Positions 24,631 through 37,700 of a DNA stretch of 64,000 nucleotides are shown one piece after another (positions within the stretch are counted from its first letter, which is position 1; each line of letters starts with the position of its first letter). The translations under genes were made by a program, and so were the position numbers. The stretch is from Wuchereria bancrofti (taxonomy: Eukaryota; Nematoda; Chromadorea; Rhabditida; Onchocercidae). The notes under the pieces were generated by a model. The model made no database searches. It saw nothing but the letters and a program-made list of their open reading frames with translations, and was not told the origin of the DNA. The stretch spans positions 738,461-802,460 of the forward strand of contig SSBO01000010.1 of NCBI GenBank assembly GCA_005281725.1, read 5' to 3'.

Positions 24631-27600
24631 ATACCAAAATTTACGATATTAATTGTTAATAGATGAATTTGAAATAATACGATGATTCGCTTTTAGCAAG
24701 TTTAATAAACAGCTACGATTTATGATTAATAAAATTGTACCAAATGATGATGATTCATCCTTTGTTAGTTATTAGCAATCAAATCTTTGAATCGATAAAT
24801 GCCATCTCTTCCATTTCATTTGCTAAACAACCAAGGGCACAGATAATTATCGATGAAACAATACAAATGCAGAAAATATCACACAATAAAGTTGTGACTG
24901 AAAATTTTCCTTTTCAAAACAAAACTTTAGCTAATCTTTGATTATTTCTTTTTTTTGATTATTTCAAACAACATAGATATGACGACGAACAATTTTTTGT
25001 CAGGAAAAAAGAGTCATTTTCAAAAATGATACACGCTAATTAAAGTACTTAAATTTAATTCAATTCATGTACTTACTTTGGCCATAAAGAAATGGATACA
25101 ATCTAACCATGACAGCATGGAATAAAGAAAAGAAGGAATGAAATTCATAGTAAATGAAGAAAATACCAAATAAAATTGATAAAGCCAATTATGACAGTAG
25201 ATAATAACGCTGATAATGTTAAGAACAATGATGAAAACAACCACATCATAATTATTAGTTGTTTTGATAATTATAGGAAACAAACAACGTTGATGACATT
25301 GCTACATTAGATTATTCATAACAAATACTGTTATCATAATTAAAAATTAACCGTTGCAACTTAAATTACTGATAATACTCAATTAACTGTGGTACAATAA
25401 TAGTTGTCAGACAAGATTACTTTCAGAAATAAGTAATTTTTTAAATGAAAGTCTCATTGATCCTTTATAAAATATCTACGTAAAAAAATGAAAGTTAATA
25501 ACTTTAATTTAATTCGCCGAGTTTTTAGTCTGTTTATCCATCCAATTTCTAATCATTGAATCAAATGCCAGAATAATTATTCCTTGATTAACTCTGACTG
25601 CAACATTCCAATCAAATACCGCCAATATTCCAGTATTAACAGAAGTGCAAAAGTTCATCGATTGATTATCCTATAATAAAAAATGATCAGATCCCGCATT
25701 TGTTTATTTTCCAACTTATCGCTTGAATTTATTATTAATTAATATTTGTTGAAGATAAAGCTTAGATCATAAAATAAAGTTTCAAAAGACTAAGTAAGTA
25801 ATATGAAATCCGCAATTTTGTAGGACTAAATGATTTGATAAATGGATTTTTGCCTCGATAAATGAACAAACTTTTTGTTTTTCTTTTCATGCAAATTTTG
25901 GGACTAACAGTACAACACAAGTTATCATCAGTAAATCTAATTCGATTATATTTACTTACAAATGTTATAGCAAGTTATTATTTAAATTTTTTTCGAAGTA
26001 AACAAAAGAATGAAGCCACATATTTATTTATCTAATAGTCGTTGTAAGTTCAGTAAATTCATAATTAATTTTTTTAGCAAGAATCCTGAAATATACACAA
26101 TGGCATTAAAATTGAAATATTAGATTGAATTATGTAAATTGAAATTAAATTGGAATGTACAAGTATAAATTAAAACAAAACTGAAGTGTGGCCGAATTCA
26201 AATAAAATAAAACCGAAATATTGAAATTTAATTGCTTCACATATAATATATGAAAATATTTGCATATTTTTCATTTTCATGTCATTAATTAATAATTTTT
26301 CAATTAAAATTTATATTAACCGAAAACGAAATTGATTACTCCCACCACTTTCTGAGCAAATAACCGGAAAACGTAGCGTATTGTCAACGGTGACAAGAAG
26401 TGATAAAGTGACAAATATATATCAATACGATTGATAAAACGAATTGATTAAATTGTTGTCGTATTCGTTGCATCTAACAATTACCTTTACTACTTTTCAA
26501 ATTTTATTTTTTAAAATATTTTATAGCAAAGGAAAAAAGTATGAAAAATTTCAAATATATTTAATATATTTGTTTGATTTAAGAAATGATTGACTTAATT
26601 AACATTAATTACCTAACCTAGGATGTGTACCCAACTCACAACAGTGTTTAACCTTTTAGCAAAATAGCAACAAATAATTTGAAATGAACAACACAGTTTT
26701 TGTTTAAACCATTGTTTTCAATCAAGAATTCATGAAAAGTATAAATGGAAAATCGGAATAAAATTACATCATAGTTAAAGATTCCGGCAAATTGTTTCAC
26801 TTCTGTTGGTTCACATATATTTTTGGTAATACTTTCAATTCGTTCCGAGTGACCTTTTCCCAAATTTATTGATTTTTAGAGTTTAATTAAACTAACAAAA
26901 CCTAAGATGATTCTTTTTTTGTCGAATTCATCAATTAATCGGAAATGCGTTTAATTGAAAAATGTCAAGAAACAAAAGTCTTGAAAAATTTTGAAGAAAA
27001 ATTGAAATGAGTAGAAATTAATTATTCCAATTAACTATTAATTATATTAATAAAATAGAAAATTGTGCACCTAAAAAGTTCATAAATATCTGATTATAAA
27101 AGCTAAAAAAGCGATTTGTTCACATCCGAAATTTTGATATCAATATATTTGTATATTTCATACTGATTGGTCAAATTGATTTTATGAATATTATAAAAAA
27201 AAAGTGAAAATGCTGAAAATAATAATCAAAAACCGAAGATAATCACTTCTTTTAGTTTTTGCAGATAAAATTTTTTTACCTTTTGTTTTCTTCCAAGTTA
27301 CCAATTTTTGTTTTTCCTCATTTCTTGCTACTATTCTGATTGATATTATCTTGTTAATCTTAAAATTTTTTAAAACTTTTTAAGAACATTGGAATTTTTA
27401 AGATAAACTGCAAGAAGTCTCACTTTTTCTTAAAAAAAATCATTTTGTATTTAAATCAAATTTATTGAATAAAAAATAAAGTTGTAATAGAATTTTATCA
27501 TTGAAATAAACAGTCTTTCTATATAACTTAAATAGGTAGAACAAAAAATAAATAAATGAATAATTAAAAGCTATTTTACTTTCAATTGATAAACAATCGT

Positions 27601-28209
27601 CCGGTAATGCTTTAAATCGGATTGATTATTAATATAATTTACAATTTTACAAGTGAAAGAATTATGCAGATGATGAAAATTTTAGATATGTAGATGTATT
27701 TTCCACTGAGCTCGAAACTAATTGCATGAAAGTAAATATGGAACATAATAGAGAAGAAAAGCAAAGTAATTCATTCACCACTTGATGAAATATGTTGAAT
27801 TAATTGATCCTGTACAGAAATTTTCTTTAGATCCTAAAAATTGCTTTCGAAATCAAAAGCAACGTTCGGGAAAAAACTGCCTAATATAACGGGAAATAAC
27901 CTCCAACATTTTAAATGAATCATTCTGTACAAACAGTAATAAATGCACGTGACAGATACTGCTTATACCATATAAAGTTTTCAATTCTTCAACAGATACA
28001 TTTCAAACGCTTGACAATTTTATAAAAAATAAATTTCTTTTTAATATGAAAAATCAATGAATAAACCATTTGTAAACTTATGTTGTTTTGTTGATGTCTG
28101 CTATTGTACACCAGTTGAAGTTTTCAAGCTAGTTATACTGTAATACTCGTTAAGAACATAAGTCGGTAGTTGACCATATTGTGTTTCGCGCAACAGAGTC
28201 TACTTTGGC

Positions 28210-29396
28210 TTATATTCTGCATAACATTACAGTGTAACTAAATATCTCTGATGGCGCTGCAATTCTACAGGCTATGTTTTTCTGTTTCCTAAATAAAGTG
28301 ACAGCTGACTGAGCTAATATTTTTAAATCATCGATAGAAAGATCATCGAGACTGGACTGACTGTGGATGAGAACAAAAAAAAAAAAAATAAAAAATGTCA
28401 GAAAGCAAGACAAGAGTAGCTGATTCGATCACTCAGTTTGAAAAAGAATGATAAGAAACGAAACCGAAGCATACAAATGTTTCATTTTAGTTCCTATGCC
28501 ACTTCAAATAGTTCATTTCAAATTAAATGAATATCCAAGATTTAATCTATCTTCGACTCATTCTTACCAGTTAAAGCAATGCAAATATACCTTGTTGCTG
28601 AAAGTTATTGTTGAAATCCCCATTAACCATTGCTGATATTTCGCTATCGCTAGGACGAAAATGGCAAATTCTTGCACTCTGCTAAAATAGAAAAACAAAA
28701 GTAGATCTCAACACGAAAAAAAATTTGATTAGGATAAAGAAAAAGAGGAAAAATAAAACAACTCAGAACTGAAGCCAAAGTTGAGGTTGGCGATGATGGT
28801 CGTGTGCTTTCTCGAATTGTGTTCAGTGCTACTGAATCATTATACGTTTCAAAAAAATCGCCAGCATTAGAATACACTGAGCAAGGATTCATTATCTGAG
28901 TCGTAGCACGGGTATGCATATTCCTTTCCTGTTGATTTGGATATCTGAAAAAAAAAAAAAAATACAAGTGGCGCTCCTTATCGGTATAGAAGTTTTGACT
29001 GACTAATATTTTCCTAAGCTCTTATTCTAACCCAAACAAATTCCCAAAATCCATGGAAAGCCCAAACACATTCGCAGCATTAATTGATCTTATAATATTT
29101 TATCTATTCTCACATTTATAGTCATAACTAGCTAAAATTACTGATGTTAAATGTCAGATGAGATTAGCAAAAAAACAAAAAAATACTGCTTATAAAGGTT
29201 CACGAAATAAGCTAACACTGGAGGTAGTTGTTGAACTGTCATTGGATTAAACGATAAATTGTTCGGTAAAGTAGCACATAGTGACGGATTTATTGTACAA
29301 GCCTGAGCCCAAACCTGACATGCAGGGAATGAAGAGTATGGATTCCAACTACTCGTATTAGGATTTAAACCACTTTCAGTTTGTACTGGTAAAGAT
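28210..29396 (-). CDS. Exons of an unassigned minus-strand gene
   Basis: Coding-like pieces with good splice sites: 29219-29396 (SLPVQTESGLNPNTSSWNPY..., Pro/Asn-rich), 28770-28944 (YPNQQERNMHTRATT..., Ser/Thr-rich), 28591-28681 (RICHFRPSDSEISAM, then FNNNFQQQ) and a last piece ending at TAA 28210-28212 (LDDLSIDDLKILAQSAVTLF, a predicted helix). The second and third join cleanly in phase 0. The first-to-second and third-to-last junctions do not keep phase with the obvious donors, so the model is incomplete and the start is unknown. No domain recognised. It follows the Tudor gene on the same strand within about 500 nt, so it may be a downstream operon gene or an alternative 3' part of that gene. 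Confidence 0.4.
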
Positions 29397-29886
29397 CTGA
29401 GATTTGAAAATGAATCGCGGGTACTATGGAATAAAAAGCACAGAAAACGATAGATTTTTTTAAAAACGATAGATTTCGGAAAGCACAGCATAGAATATCA
29501 GGAATGCTTGGAAGAAAAAACAAATCAAACTTTACAGAAGCAAAAAAACACAACAAAAACTCCTTGATACTCAGTGCTTTTTTAACCGTCAATGAAAAAT
29601 AATACGGACATAAAAGGTAAGTGTTGAGGAAAATTTAGAGCAAGTTCTGATAAAATAGCGTGTCAGAAACGGTTGTGCTTAGCCTTGTAAAGGACACTAA
29701 TGTATAAGGGACAAATTACAAAAACAGATGAGGCAGGAGCAAAGGGTATCGATATTGTGTTCAATCTTTTCAAAATGGTAGCAAATTGCAACTGCAGAGT
29801 TTGTAATGTCCAATCTTGTTCAAATTTCGATCTAAAAGTGTTTCGTTTACCAACATTACTTGATATTTCAGCGAAGTACCTGGGTG

Positions 29887-31466
29887 TCAATAATTGATAT
29901 CACAGGTATAAAAAGCCGTGTATCCTTTGGTGTTTATCAAACAATTATAAGATGGAACATGTGCTGTTTGTTCAATCATTGATGACTGATTTTTAAAAAG
30001 AACAAGCAAGATGAACGGACCAACTAGAACTAGTAACTCTTTGAGCACGTTTGTCATTCCCATTAATGGATCTAATTCTAATGATAACATACTATTAAAG
30101 ATCATTTGCATAACGTATTGATAGAAACAAGCTTATCTAGTTGTAAAGTCTTGAACGGCTCTGGCAAAATACAATTACGAAATAGTGAAAGCGTGTGGAT
30201 GACAGAGTAAAGCAGTGATAATTTCGGAATTAAGAATAAAAATTGAAAAGAAATACTTTTCATCTCAAGCAATTCCCTTTCAATTTGTAGTCGTTCGTTT
30301 TTTTCTCGCAATTTTTCTTCTGAAATTTGGATTGATTGTTCGATCGACGGTACGATCATATCTTCAACTTCATCACAATAGATATCTTCCATATTTGTAG
30401 CGGTATGAGTTTTCTGTATTGCCGAAAGTTGTGTTACTTGCACAACTTTCCCTCAATAAACGCCATTATCAGCAAATGTTGTTATGCATACAATGTATTC
30501 CTTATCGACTTCCAACTTAAATTATGCCAAAAATTCGAATAATACACAATAATATTTTACCCTAATTGAAACTTATCAGTTAAAATAACTCTAAAAAAGA
30601 CTGACATTTTGCAAGCTTTGGCTTTGTTCTTTTATGACCCCAAATTTGAATGCTGCTACTGGTATTTTCAGTACATTTGATGGCTGAAAAATAAGTCTTG
30701 TCAAGGATTAAGAAAATATATGAAGCATATTGATGGTATGATACTCATTCGTTTGAAGAAGAGACGATCTTTATTTTCCTCCTATAATTTAGTTTTACAG
30801 AAAATCTGAGTCAGACAACAACTAAACTATGAATAAAAAATATATTAGGATATTATTCTATTCTACCAAAAGTACTAACTTGTCCACAAAGATCGTATAT
30901 TGCAAAAGAATCGCAAACAACGTGTTGTCCATAATCAACAAGGAAAGTTGAACATGTTTCATCTTCCGTACTGAATTGACTGGCCAGTGCTCTGAAAAAG
31001 TGTTTACTGATCTATACACCTTTTTTAAATTATTGCTACAACGAAAAATGAAATAAAAATAATAGTAGTACGTAAAGATCACCATTTTGAAAATGAGAGT
31101 AGAGAAATTGTTGGAGTTAATAAGAGTTCGAATTACTGAAATATTTGAGAACACAGACCATTTCAAAAAAGAAAACGCGCTTTTTCTTAGGCACATCCAA
31201 AACTGTATTAAAAAAACTTAGCAATTTAATGAAAAAGTAATTTAATCCTTGCTTTTCTCTTTTAAAAAAAAAAAAAAACAATAGCCTAGTAGAATGTCGA
31301 TTTTGGCAAACAGTGATAATAGAACTCTAACCTAATCTGATTTAAAATTTACATAATTTGATCTACGACCATTCCGGAGCAATCCTACGTGCAAAATGAA
31401 AATTGTTCAATGATTCGGCTTACAGCAGACGTTAAAAAAAGAATGTGCAAAAATTGCGTCTATCAT
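29887..31466 (-). CDS. Small Tudor-domain protein
   Basis: Minus-strand exons: 31431-31466, 31353-31384, 30880-30991, 30606-30683, 30257-30413, 30129-30160, 29887-29985; 546 nt, 181 residues, all phases closing. A TTTTAACAG acceptor (31490-31498) lies 23 nt before the ATG, as for a trans-spliced start. The first exon is the least certain (weak AAC|GTCTGC donor). Residues ~13-75 resemble a Tudor fold: GMVVDQI, then [14 protein letters not shown] (the F-x-V-D-Y-G strand-turn that is the Tudor hallmark), then [20 protein letters not shown] as in extended Tudor domains of germline/small-RNA proteins. Next comes an acidic stretch and a charged helix ([20 protein letters not shown]) that looks like a short coiled coil. 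Tudor proteins bind methylated arginine or lysine, often in germ granules; a small-RNA role here would be inference only. Confidence 0.6.
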
Positions 31467-31523
31467 AGAGGAGAGAATTAAGTAGTATTCTGTTAAAAGG
31501 GTGCGTTAATTAAACGTAAGTAG

Positions 31524-31605
31524 TAACGTGACGTGAATAAAGTTAAACGCAGTAGTACAAACGATAACGTGGCGTGAACAAAGCTGAACGCAGTAATATA
31601 AACGA
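31524..31605. repeat. 41-bp tandem duplication upstream of the Tudor gene
   Basis: Units 31524-31564 and 31565-31605 align without gaps. They differ at six positions, and all six differences are transitions. Each unit contains an ACGTG core. It lies 35 nt upstream of the proposed leader acceptor, in promoter position. Confidence 0.8.
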
Positions 31606-32289
31606 CAGATCGAATGTTTTATTACCACAATTTGCAAAATTTATTTCTTAACTTTTAGTCAAATTTCTTTCACGTCCATCTTTTCACTTAAGTATATAGC
31701 TTTCTCGCTTTTTTTTTTGCGGAATAAAACTTTTTTATTCCTTTATCATTTATTATTTTTTGAAAACTGTAACGTCGAAAGATGCATTCCCAATGTTTGA
31801 AAAAATGAAATTTTTTTTCTTTTTCAGTAGGTAAATCAATCATTAATTTCAGTTAATTTTTATTAAATTATATTCAAACGAGAAAAAAAATTTTCAGTAT
31901 TTATTCGACTCAAAATTAGAATGAGAAATGAATAACGGTGAAGTAAAAAATACATTAGGATTTGTTCAAGACTTTTTGTGTGATCTAATTTTGAATAATT
32001 GCATTCGAGGAAGAATTTTTGCCGGGAATTGGAAGATCATGTAGATTATAAAGCAAAATCCTTCAAAATTTCAAAAATTTTTTATTATTCGATGAAAATT
32101 CAACTTTGCCACCACTCAAGCACCTTAAATTTACCAATTTTATCATCCAAACTAATTGTAAACGGTCTTAACCTAGTTATCGTCACCAATCTGCAAAAAT
32201 TCAGCACAAAAATTGAATCGATAACTTAACAAATATATATGTTATCCATTTATTTCTTTGTCGATTGTCTAATCCATTCAGAGTCATAA

Positions 32290-32580
32290 GCTGAGATCCA
32301 CTGTAGTCATATCTATGAGCAGATACGTTAGCGTCGCCAACAAAACAACGGATGATCTAATCCATTCAGTTGAGAACATATATCAGTGTTCTTAGCAAGA
32401 AATCAGAGACACCCGAGATCCAACGGACTCATATCTATGAGAAGATATATCAGTGTTCCCAGCAAGAAGAAATCAGAGACATCCGAGATCCACCGCACTC
32501 GCATCATCTATGACAAGATGTGTCAGTGTTCCCAGCAGCACATCTGAGATCTATGAGAAGACATAATCCCAGCAAAAAAC
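32290..32580. repeat. Diverged minisatellite (~70-nt period)
   Basis: Repeated blocks with GAGATCCA, CTCATATCTATGAGAAGAT and CAGTGTTCCCAGCA. Clear copies begin near 32293, 32415 and 32485, and a partial one near 32546. Confidence 0.75.
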
Positions 32581-32583
32581 AGC

Positions 32584-32584
<1 letters not shown>

Positions 32585-32654
<70 letters not shown>
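32585..32654. repeat. (ATG/GAT)n microsatellite
   Basis: An essentially pure trinucleotide run of about 23 units directly after the minisatellite. Confidence 0.9.
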
Positions 32655-32660
32655 TGATGG

Positions 32661-32663
<3 letters not shown>

Positions 32664-32721
<58 letters not shown>
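32664..32721. repeat. Poly-T tract of 58 nt
   Basis: An uninterrupted T homopolymer, followed by further T-rich sequence. Its length in the real genome is uncertain because such runs are error-prone to sequence. Confidence 0.9.
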
Positions 32722-32728
<7 letters not shown>

Positions 32729-34795
32729 TTTTTTTGAATAGAATTTAATTGATTAGGACAAAAAAAAACATGAATTGAAAAAAAATGATTTTCTTAAAAA
32801 AGAAACACTTAAAAGTTCCAAAGTTTTTCATAATTTGATGAAAATTCAGATAAATTTGTCAGATTCACTGTCCAGACTAATTGAAAATGATATCAAGCAG
32901 AGATAATTAATTTTTTTAGTATCAATATGCTTAACTTCATCGAATTATCCCTTAATTTAGGTTAATAAAATTTGTATTTTATCATTTTTTTACCATTTTA
33001 TAGCTTCAAATTTGAAATTTCAAGTCATTTGTAATGAAGATTTCCGACAATGATTATTTGACAGCATTATTATAAATTTTAATTTTAAATGACAAAATGA
33101 TGAGGAAATGATGAAGTACAAATTTTTTATCTGAACCAAGGAATAAACCGATGAAACTATGCATACTCTTAGTACAAAAAAAATTGCTTATTCATTTTAA
33201 TCCCTTCATTACTGATAAAGAGACAACATCAATGTATCATTGTGTCTCAATATTATCAGTATCTTTATGTGTGAACCAAATTAGTGACCACGTAATCCAT
33301 ATCAAAATTCTCGAAATGTCGTGTTACTGTATTTTATATATAACACTCCCATTGCAAAAAATCTTATTATGAAAGAAAGAGACTAAACATTAATGGAAAA
33401 TTGTGATTTAGAATTCAGATGGATGCAAACTTACGGACTCAAAAATGCAGTGCTGCATAAAATTTAAATTTTTACCTCCCATAATTGCGTAAGTTTGATC
33501 TCTTCCACATCGACAAAGTTAAGCAGTTAAATCTCAAGTTGATACTTACTCTAGTCTTACAACTACATCATCGCCAGCCTAACAACAAACTGACTACTGG
33601 AACTTTTCAAAACATCAGCTATTTCTGACTCTAAATTTTGGCGGCAAGGTATTCATAAAGATTCCTAACCCAGTCCTATATATTTAATACTTTAACTCGA
33701 TATACGGCTTCAGTCAATAGCATTTCTTTACGTGGGAATGATTGCAGATTGGTCTTTTTTAGCCAAATATTTAACGAGTCTTTAACCCTTACAACATAAA
33801 TTTTTCATCTGACCATCTGCATTTCTAACTGGAAGCATATCAGAACAACTTGGGAATTTCGCCTACCTCTCATCACAAAAGGAATGTTTGCGGGAAAAAG
33901 GATGGATACCCTCGGCAGCCATAATAACTGCTTGGAATCGATTAAGTCATTTGAAGTCCTATTCTCACTCCGAATTATCAGTGATATCAGTTAGCAACAT
34001 TTTTCCTCATAAAGCCAAACCACATTTTCACATTTATTACACATGTCATTTTGTCTATTTCCTTACGAAACGCCCGAAATTCTCACCAGCAGCAGAAAAA
34101 TCAGCAACGATATTTTGAACTCAGTAATCAGCAATACCATGGTCGTCAACTAAAAATATCTATATGACCCTTGATATTTCAAACATTTACAGAAAAGAAA
34201 CAAAGTTCTTGCATTATTGAGATCAATATCCCAAAACTCTACATGGATTTCAACAAAAATAAAAATTTCAAAAAAACAACGATAAAAATGAATATCAAAT
34301 CTCAAAGCAACACATTTGCGAATTGTGGTTTTAGAAAAAATATAATTGAATCCAAAACTGCAAATTGGTAATAGATTCGCAAATAAACAATTAAAACCCG
34401 TTCGAGAACAAGTCAGAAACAATTGGATATCCAATAAGATGTCGGAATAACTACATGTTCTAAATGGACAGAAGATCATCTATCCGAAATAAAAGCAATG
34501 CTCTAAGCAATCCACTGGCAATCAAAGAGCGTTAACAAATAAAACTTGGGGATAGCCTAAAATTCCAGATTTCTCTCGAAGCGGAAAAAGAACAATAAAA
34601 AGTCCTCAATCAGCTCATGGAATCATATAAAGTTATAAGTAAATTATTTTCCCAAATTATCTCCAACAATTTTCAAATTTTTTAGAATCTTATTTAAAAA
34701 TGAACTTAATCAGGAATTTCATTTCATTAAGCATATGCTATTTTTTATGTTACAGCTGCCCTTTTCACGTATTCATAAAAAAGAAATAACATTGT

Positions 34796-37700
34796 CTAGT
34801 CAGTAACATCATCAATGCCATGTGTTGTTATGGCAAACGTCGCCTCACTTTCTGGAAGGCATGGTGAATCGTAAATTTTACAAATGCGCGTTTCTCCGCG
34901 TCCTTTACGCAAATAAAGCCTATAATGAGAGATATATAATTTTTGTCAACATACTACGAACTGCGTAGATGATTGAACAATGCTAATGATCTCTGTAATA
35001 CTAAATATGAAGCTCTAATTTTTGATCGATAAATTCTCTTTCTTTCTCACTCCAAGATGGTGCGAGATGGTCTGAAAGAATATTTATTCTAAAATGAATG
35101 CTCAGAAATCGGTCCTTTGAATCATTCATTTGCGATCATACTTGTACAAAATGGAAGAAAACGGTACTTGCCTGGTTGTGGAAGCATGAGCCATGATGTT
35201 CCCACCAATCGGTTTCTTCGTTTCTCCTTGAAACATACCACAACCTGCATCCACTTGTGACACCACCTGATTAGTTATTACTACAGCAACACCAAACTGA
35301 AAAAAAAAACTTGAACGCTGTCTTCATACAAAATCATTTTGACACATATATTTCATTTCTTTCTTGATGATTTCTTCATTTATAAAATATACGATGTGTG
35401 TGTGAGAGAAAGAGAGAAGAGACAAAACCTTTTAACCCATGCGAAGGCAAGATAAGCATGTAGGAAACGGAATTAAGCGCATTAAAGTATGTTAGTAGAT
35501 TGCAGTTTTTGACGATGTATGAGAAATGCCCAATGAAATTCAAAAGCTATTCGTGAGCAAAATAAAACACTAATAACCATAAACTCACTTCATCGGATAA
35601 CTTAAGAAGCATTCTGAGGTATTTTGCAAGCATCATTTGTCGAGAAGCAAGTTCGCCACGTCCCGAAAAATCTGTCCGAAACAGTGAAGTTGCACTGTCG
35701 ACCACAAGCAGTGCATACCTAAAACTAATTTAAATTTCTTTTGAACGATAAGTCTAACTATTTCGTGATATCCCTCTATTTTCTTACTTTTTTGGTGATT
35801 GATTATACTTTCAAAGATCAATCGCAATGACTGAGATGTGATCTCAAGCATTTCATGTTCTTTTATGAACCATGATATTCTTTCATAGCAGTGTTTATGC
35901 CCACTAGAAGCAATAAATTAAAATTTAAAAAAATGTAAAAATTGTTTTTTTTTTAGTCAGACAACCTTGATTCCGCCATCATAGCCGACGCCTGAATGAG
36001 AAGCTGCATTTGGTGATCAGTATTATAACAACGCGCGTAAACAACGTTGTCTAGAACGTCTTGAGGAGACAGCTTGTGCCTAAAAGTGTCATCCAGAGTT
36101 CAAAATGAGTTCATTGCTAGTTGTTCCAGAAAACTGACGAAAACAAGAACATTCCTTAAGCTCTTTAATAATTTCCTAAAATCTAAAATACGATGTCAGA
36201 TGTTGTCTTTAACAATTCCAGATAACCAACGGCAGTGTCACAAGTTAAGTATGCTACACAACATAGCAAAATAAACATCACAGGAAACAAATAACACAAA
36301 TAACCATAGGCAAAATTTCATAAGGATTAACCTTTCAGCTACAGCAAGTAACCTTTCTGGACGGAAAGTACCTTCAGTATCAATCCAAAGACATTTCCCT
36401 TCAGCTCCTCCCATATCCACTGGCAATTGGCACATTACAGCCAATGTGTGACAAAGCTGACTTTTACCAGTACGGAACTCGCCGAATATCTAAGAAAAGT
36501 GGAAAAAGTTATTAATGAATTGATGAATTTAGAATTTCAAGATAAACATTCATTATTCATTATTATTCAAAGATCTTCACTAAAATTAACAGCAGACAAA
36601 TATGCAAAAAATTTGTTGGTATCTGTCAAATACAAAAATACCTCAGTGATGGATCCCGTTTCCACTCCACCTCCAAGAAGACGATCTAGCTCACGACTAC
36701 CGGTACCTATTTGAATAATTTCGGAACGCTTGACATGCACTTCACTAGCAGTGGTAAAACCCATCGGTACTAGTTTTGCCGCTTCTGCCTTAAATTAAAC
36801 AAAATCATCTAAGCAAGAATTTTTATTAATCTAATGAAGACTTGATGAATTTAACCCGCATTTCTCACTTTGCTATAGGCATGTTCAAAATGAAAATATA
36901 AGATGACGATTCCTTATTGAATAAATTTACAGCAATTTATATTATATCCCAATTAAGGAGTTAGCCTTTAATAAAACGCTCTCTAATCTACTTCCAAGCC
37001 TAAACTGATTTCCACTTGCTTATATCAGAAACATAAAGAATAATGTTAGCCCATGGCTAAGACTTCTCAGAGATTTCACATAGCATTAATCTTTTATAAG
37101 ATAATGGAATTATTTTTTCCTCATTCTTATAAATCAAAATAATATAACAAAACAAATTATTTTACGAATATTTTTTCAGCTTTCTGTTCGCTTATGCCTT
37201 TAATAGCGTATAGTTCTTTTCGTGGTGCATAAGCGATTGCTTCGAATGTGCAGAAACCAGCGTCTTTCAGCTTTCGGATATCAGCAGCGGATATTCCAAA
37301 TTGCTAAAAAAAGAGCAATTCTGGAGCATTAACGTTTATAGTTCAGCATTATAAATTCCAATCAGTGCACTCAATGAGAAGTTTACTCATTTCTTACTTC
37401 TCTTTTATCTTCATAGAAATTCCTTAGAAAGTTCGAACAAAATATATTAAAAGTTTTTTACCACTTTTTATTAGGCAACTATGAGCTAGAAAAATGATAA
37501 AAAACAGTTTGATGAAATTTTTCTAAGTTTGCAATCATATGAGGCGTGAGCCCAAGTCCTGGCAAGATTAGCAATAAGACAGCACTTAACGATTTCCCAG
37601 TTTTGTTTTCATGTTAATAAGCACAGTACCTGATAAAGTTCTTAAATGTTCCATAGTTAGACTTATAATACTCTTAGACTTGTTCGAATTTCTAAAAACA

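Larger units (their letters stand above)
18696..28209. other. About 9.5 kb with no supportable gene
   Basis: Scanned on both strands for frames with coding-like composition flanked by compatible splice sites; none was convincing. The minus-strand frame at about 18880-18998 could be a non-coding 5' exon of CNRIP1 (it ends at a GTATAT donor) but has no support beyond that. The rest is AT-rich with scattered tandem repeats listed separately. Confidence 0.55.
31606..34795. other. Intergenic stretch with satellites, no supported gene
   Basis: Between the 5' side of the Tudor gene and the 3' end of rad-51. It holds the minisatellite, (ATG)n and poly-T described below and, from about 33430 to 34640, sequence that is noticeably richer in C and CA dinucleotides on the plus strand than its surroundings. 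Open frames there (for example at 33888-34118) have no compatible splice context and resemble no family I know. Confidence 0.5.

Noticed and set aside
29720..29831. Minus-strand frame reading SKFEQDWTLQTLQLQF with splice-like ends
   Set aside because: Coding-like, but its entry phase does not fit the Tudor gene (whose own frame stops at 29887) and it has no start codon, so it is left out of both models.
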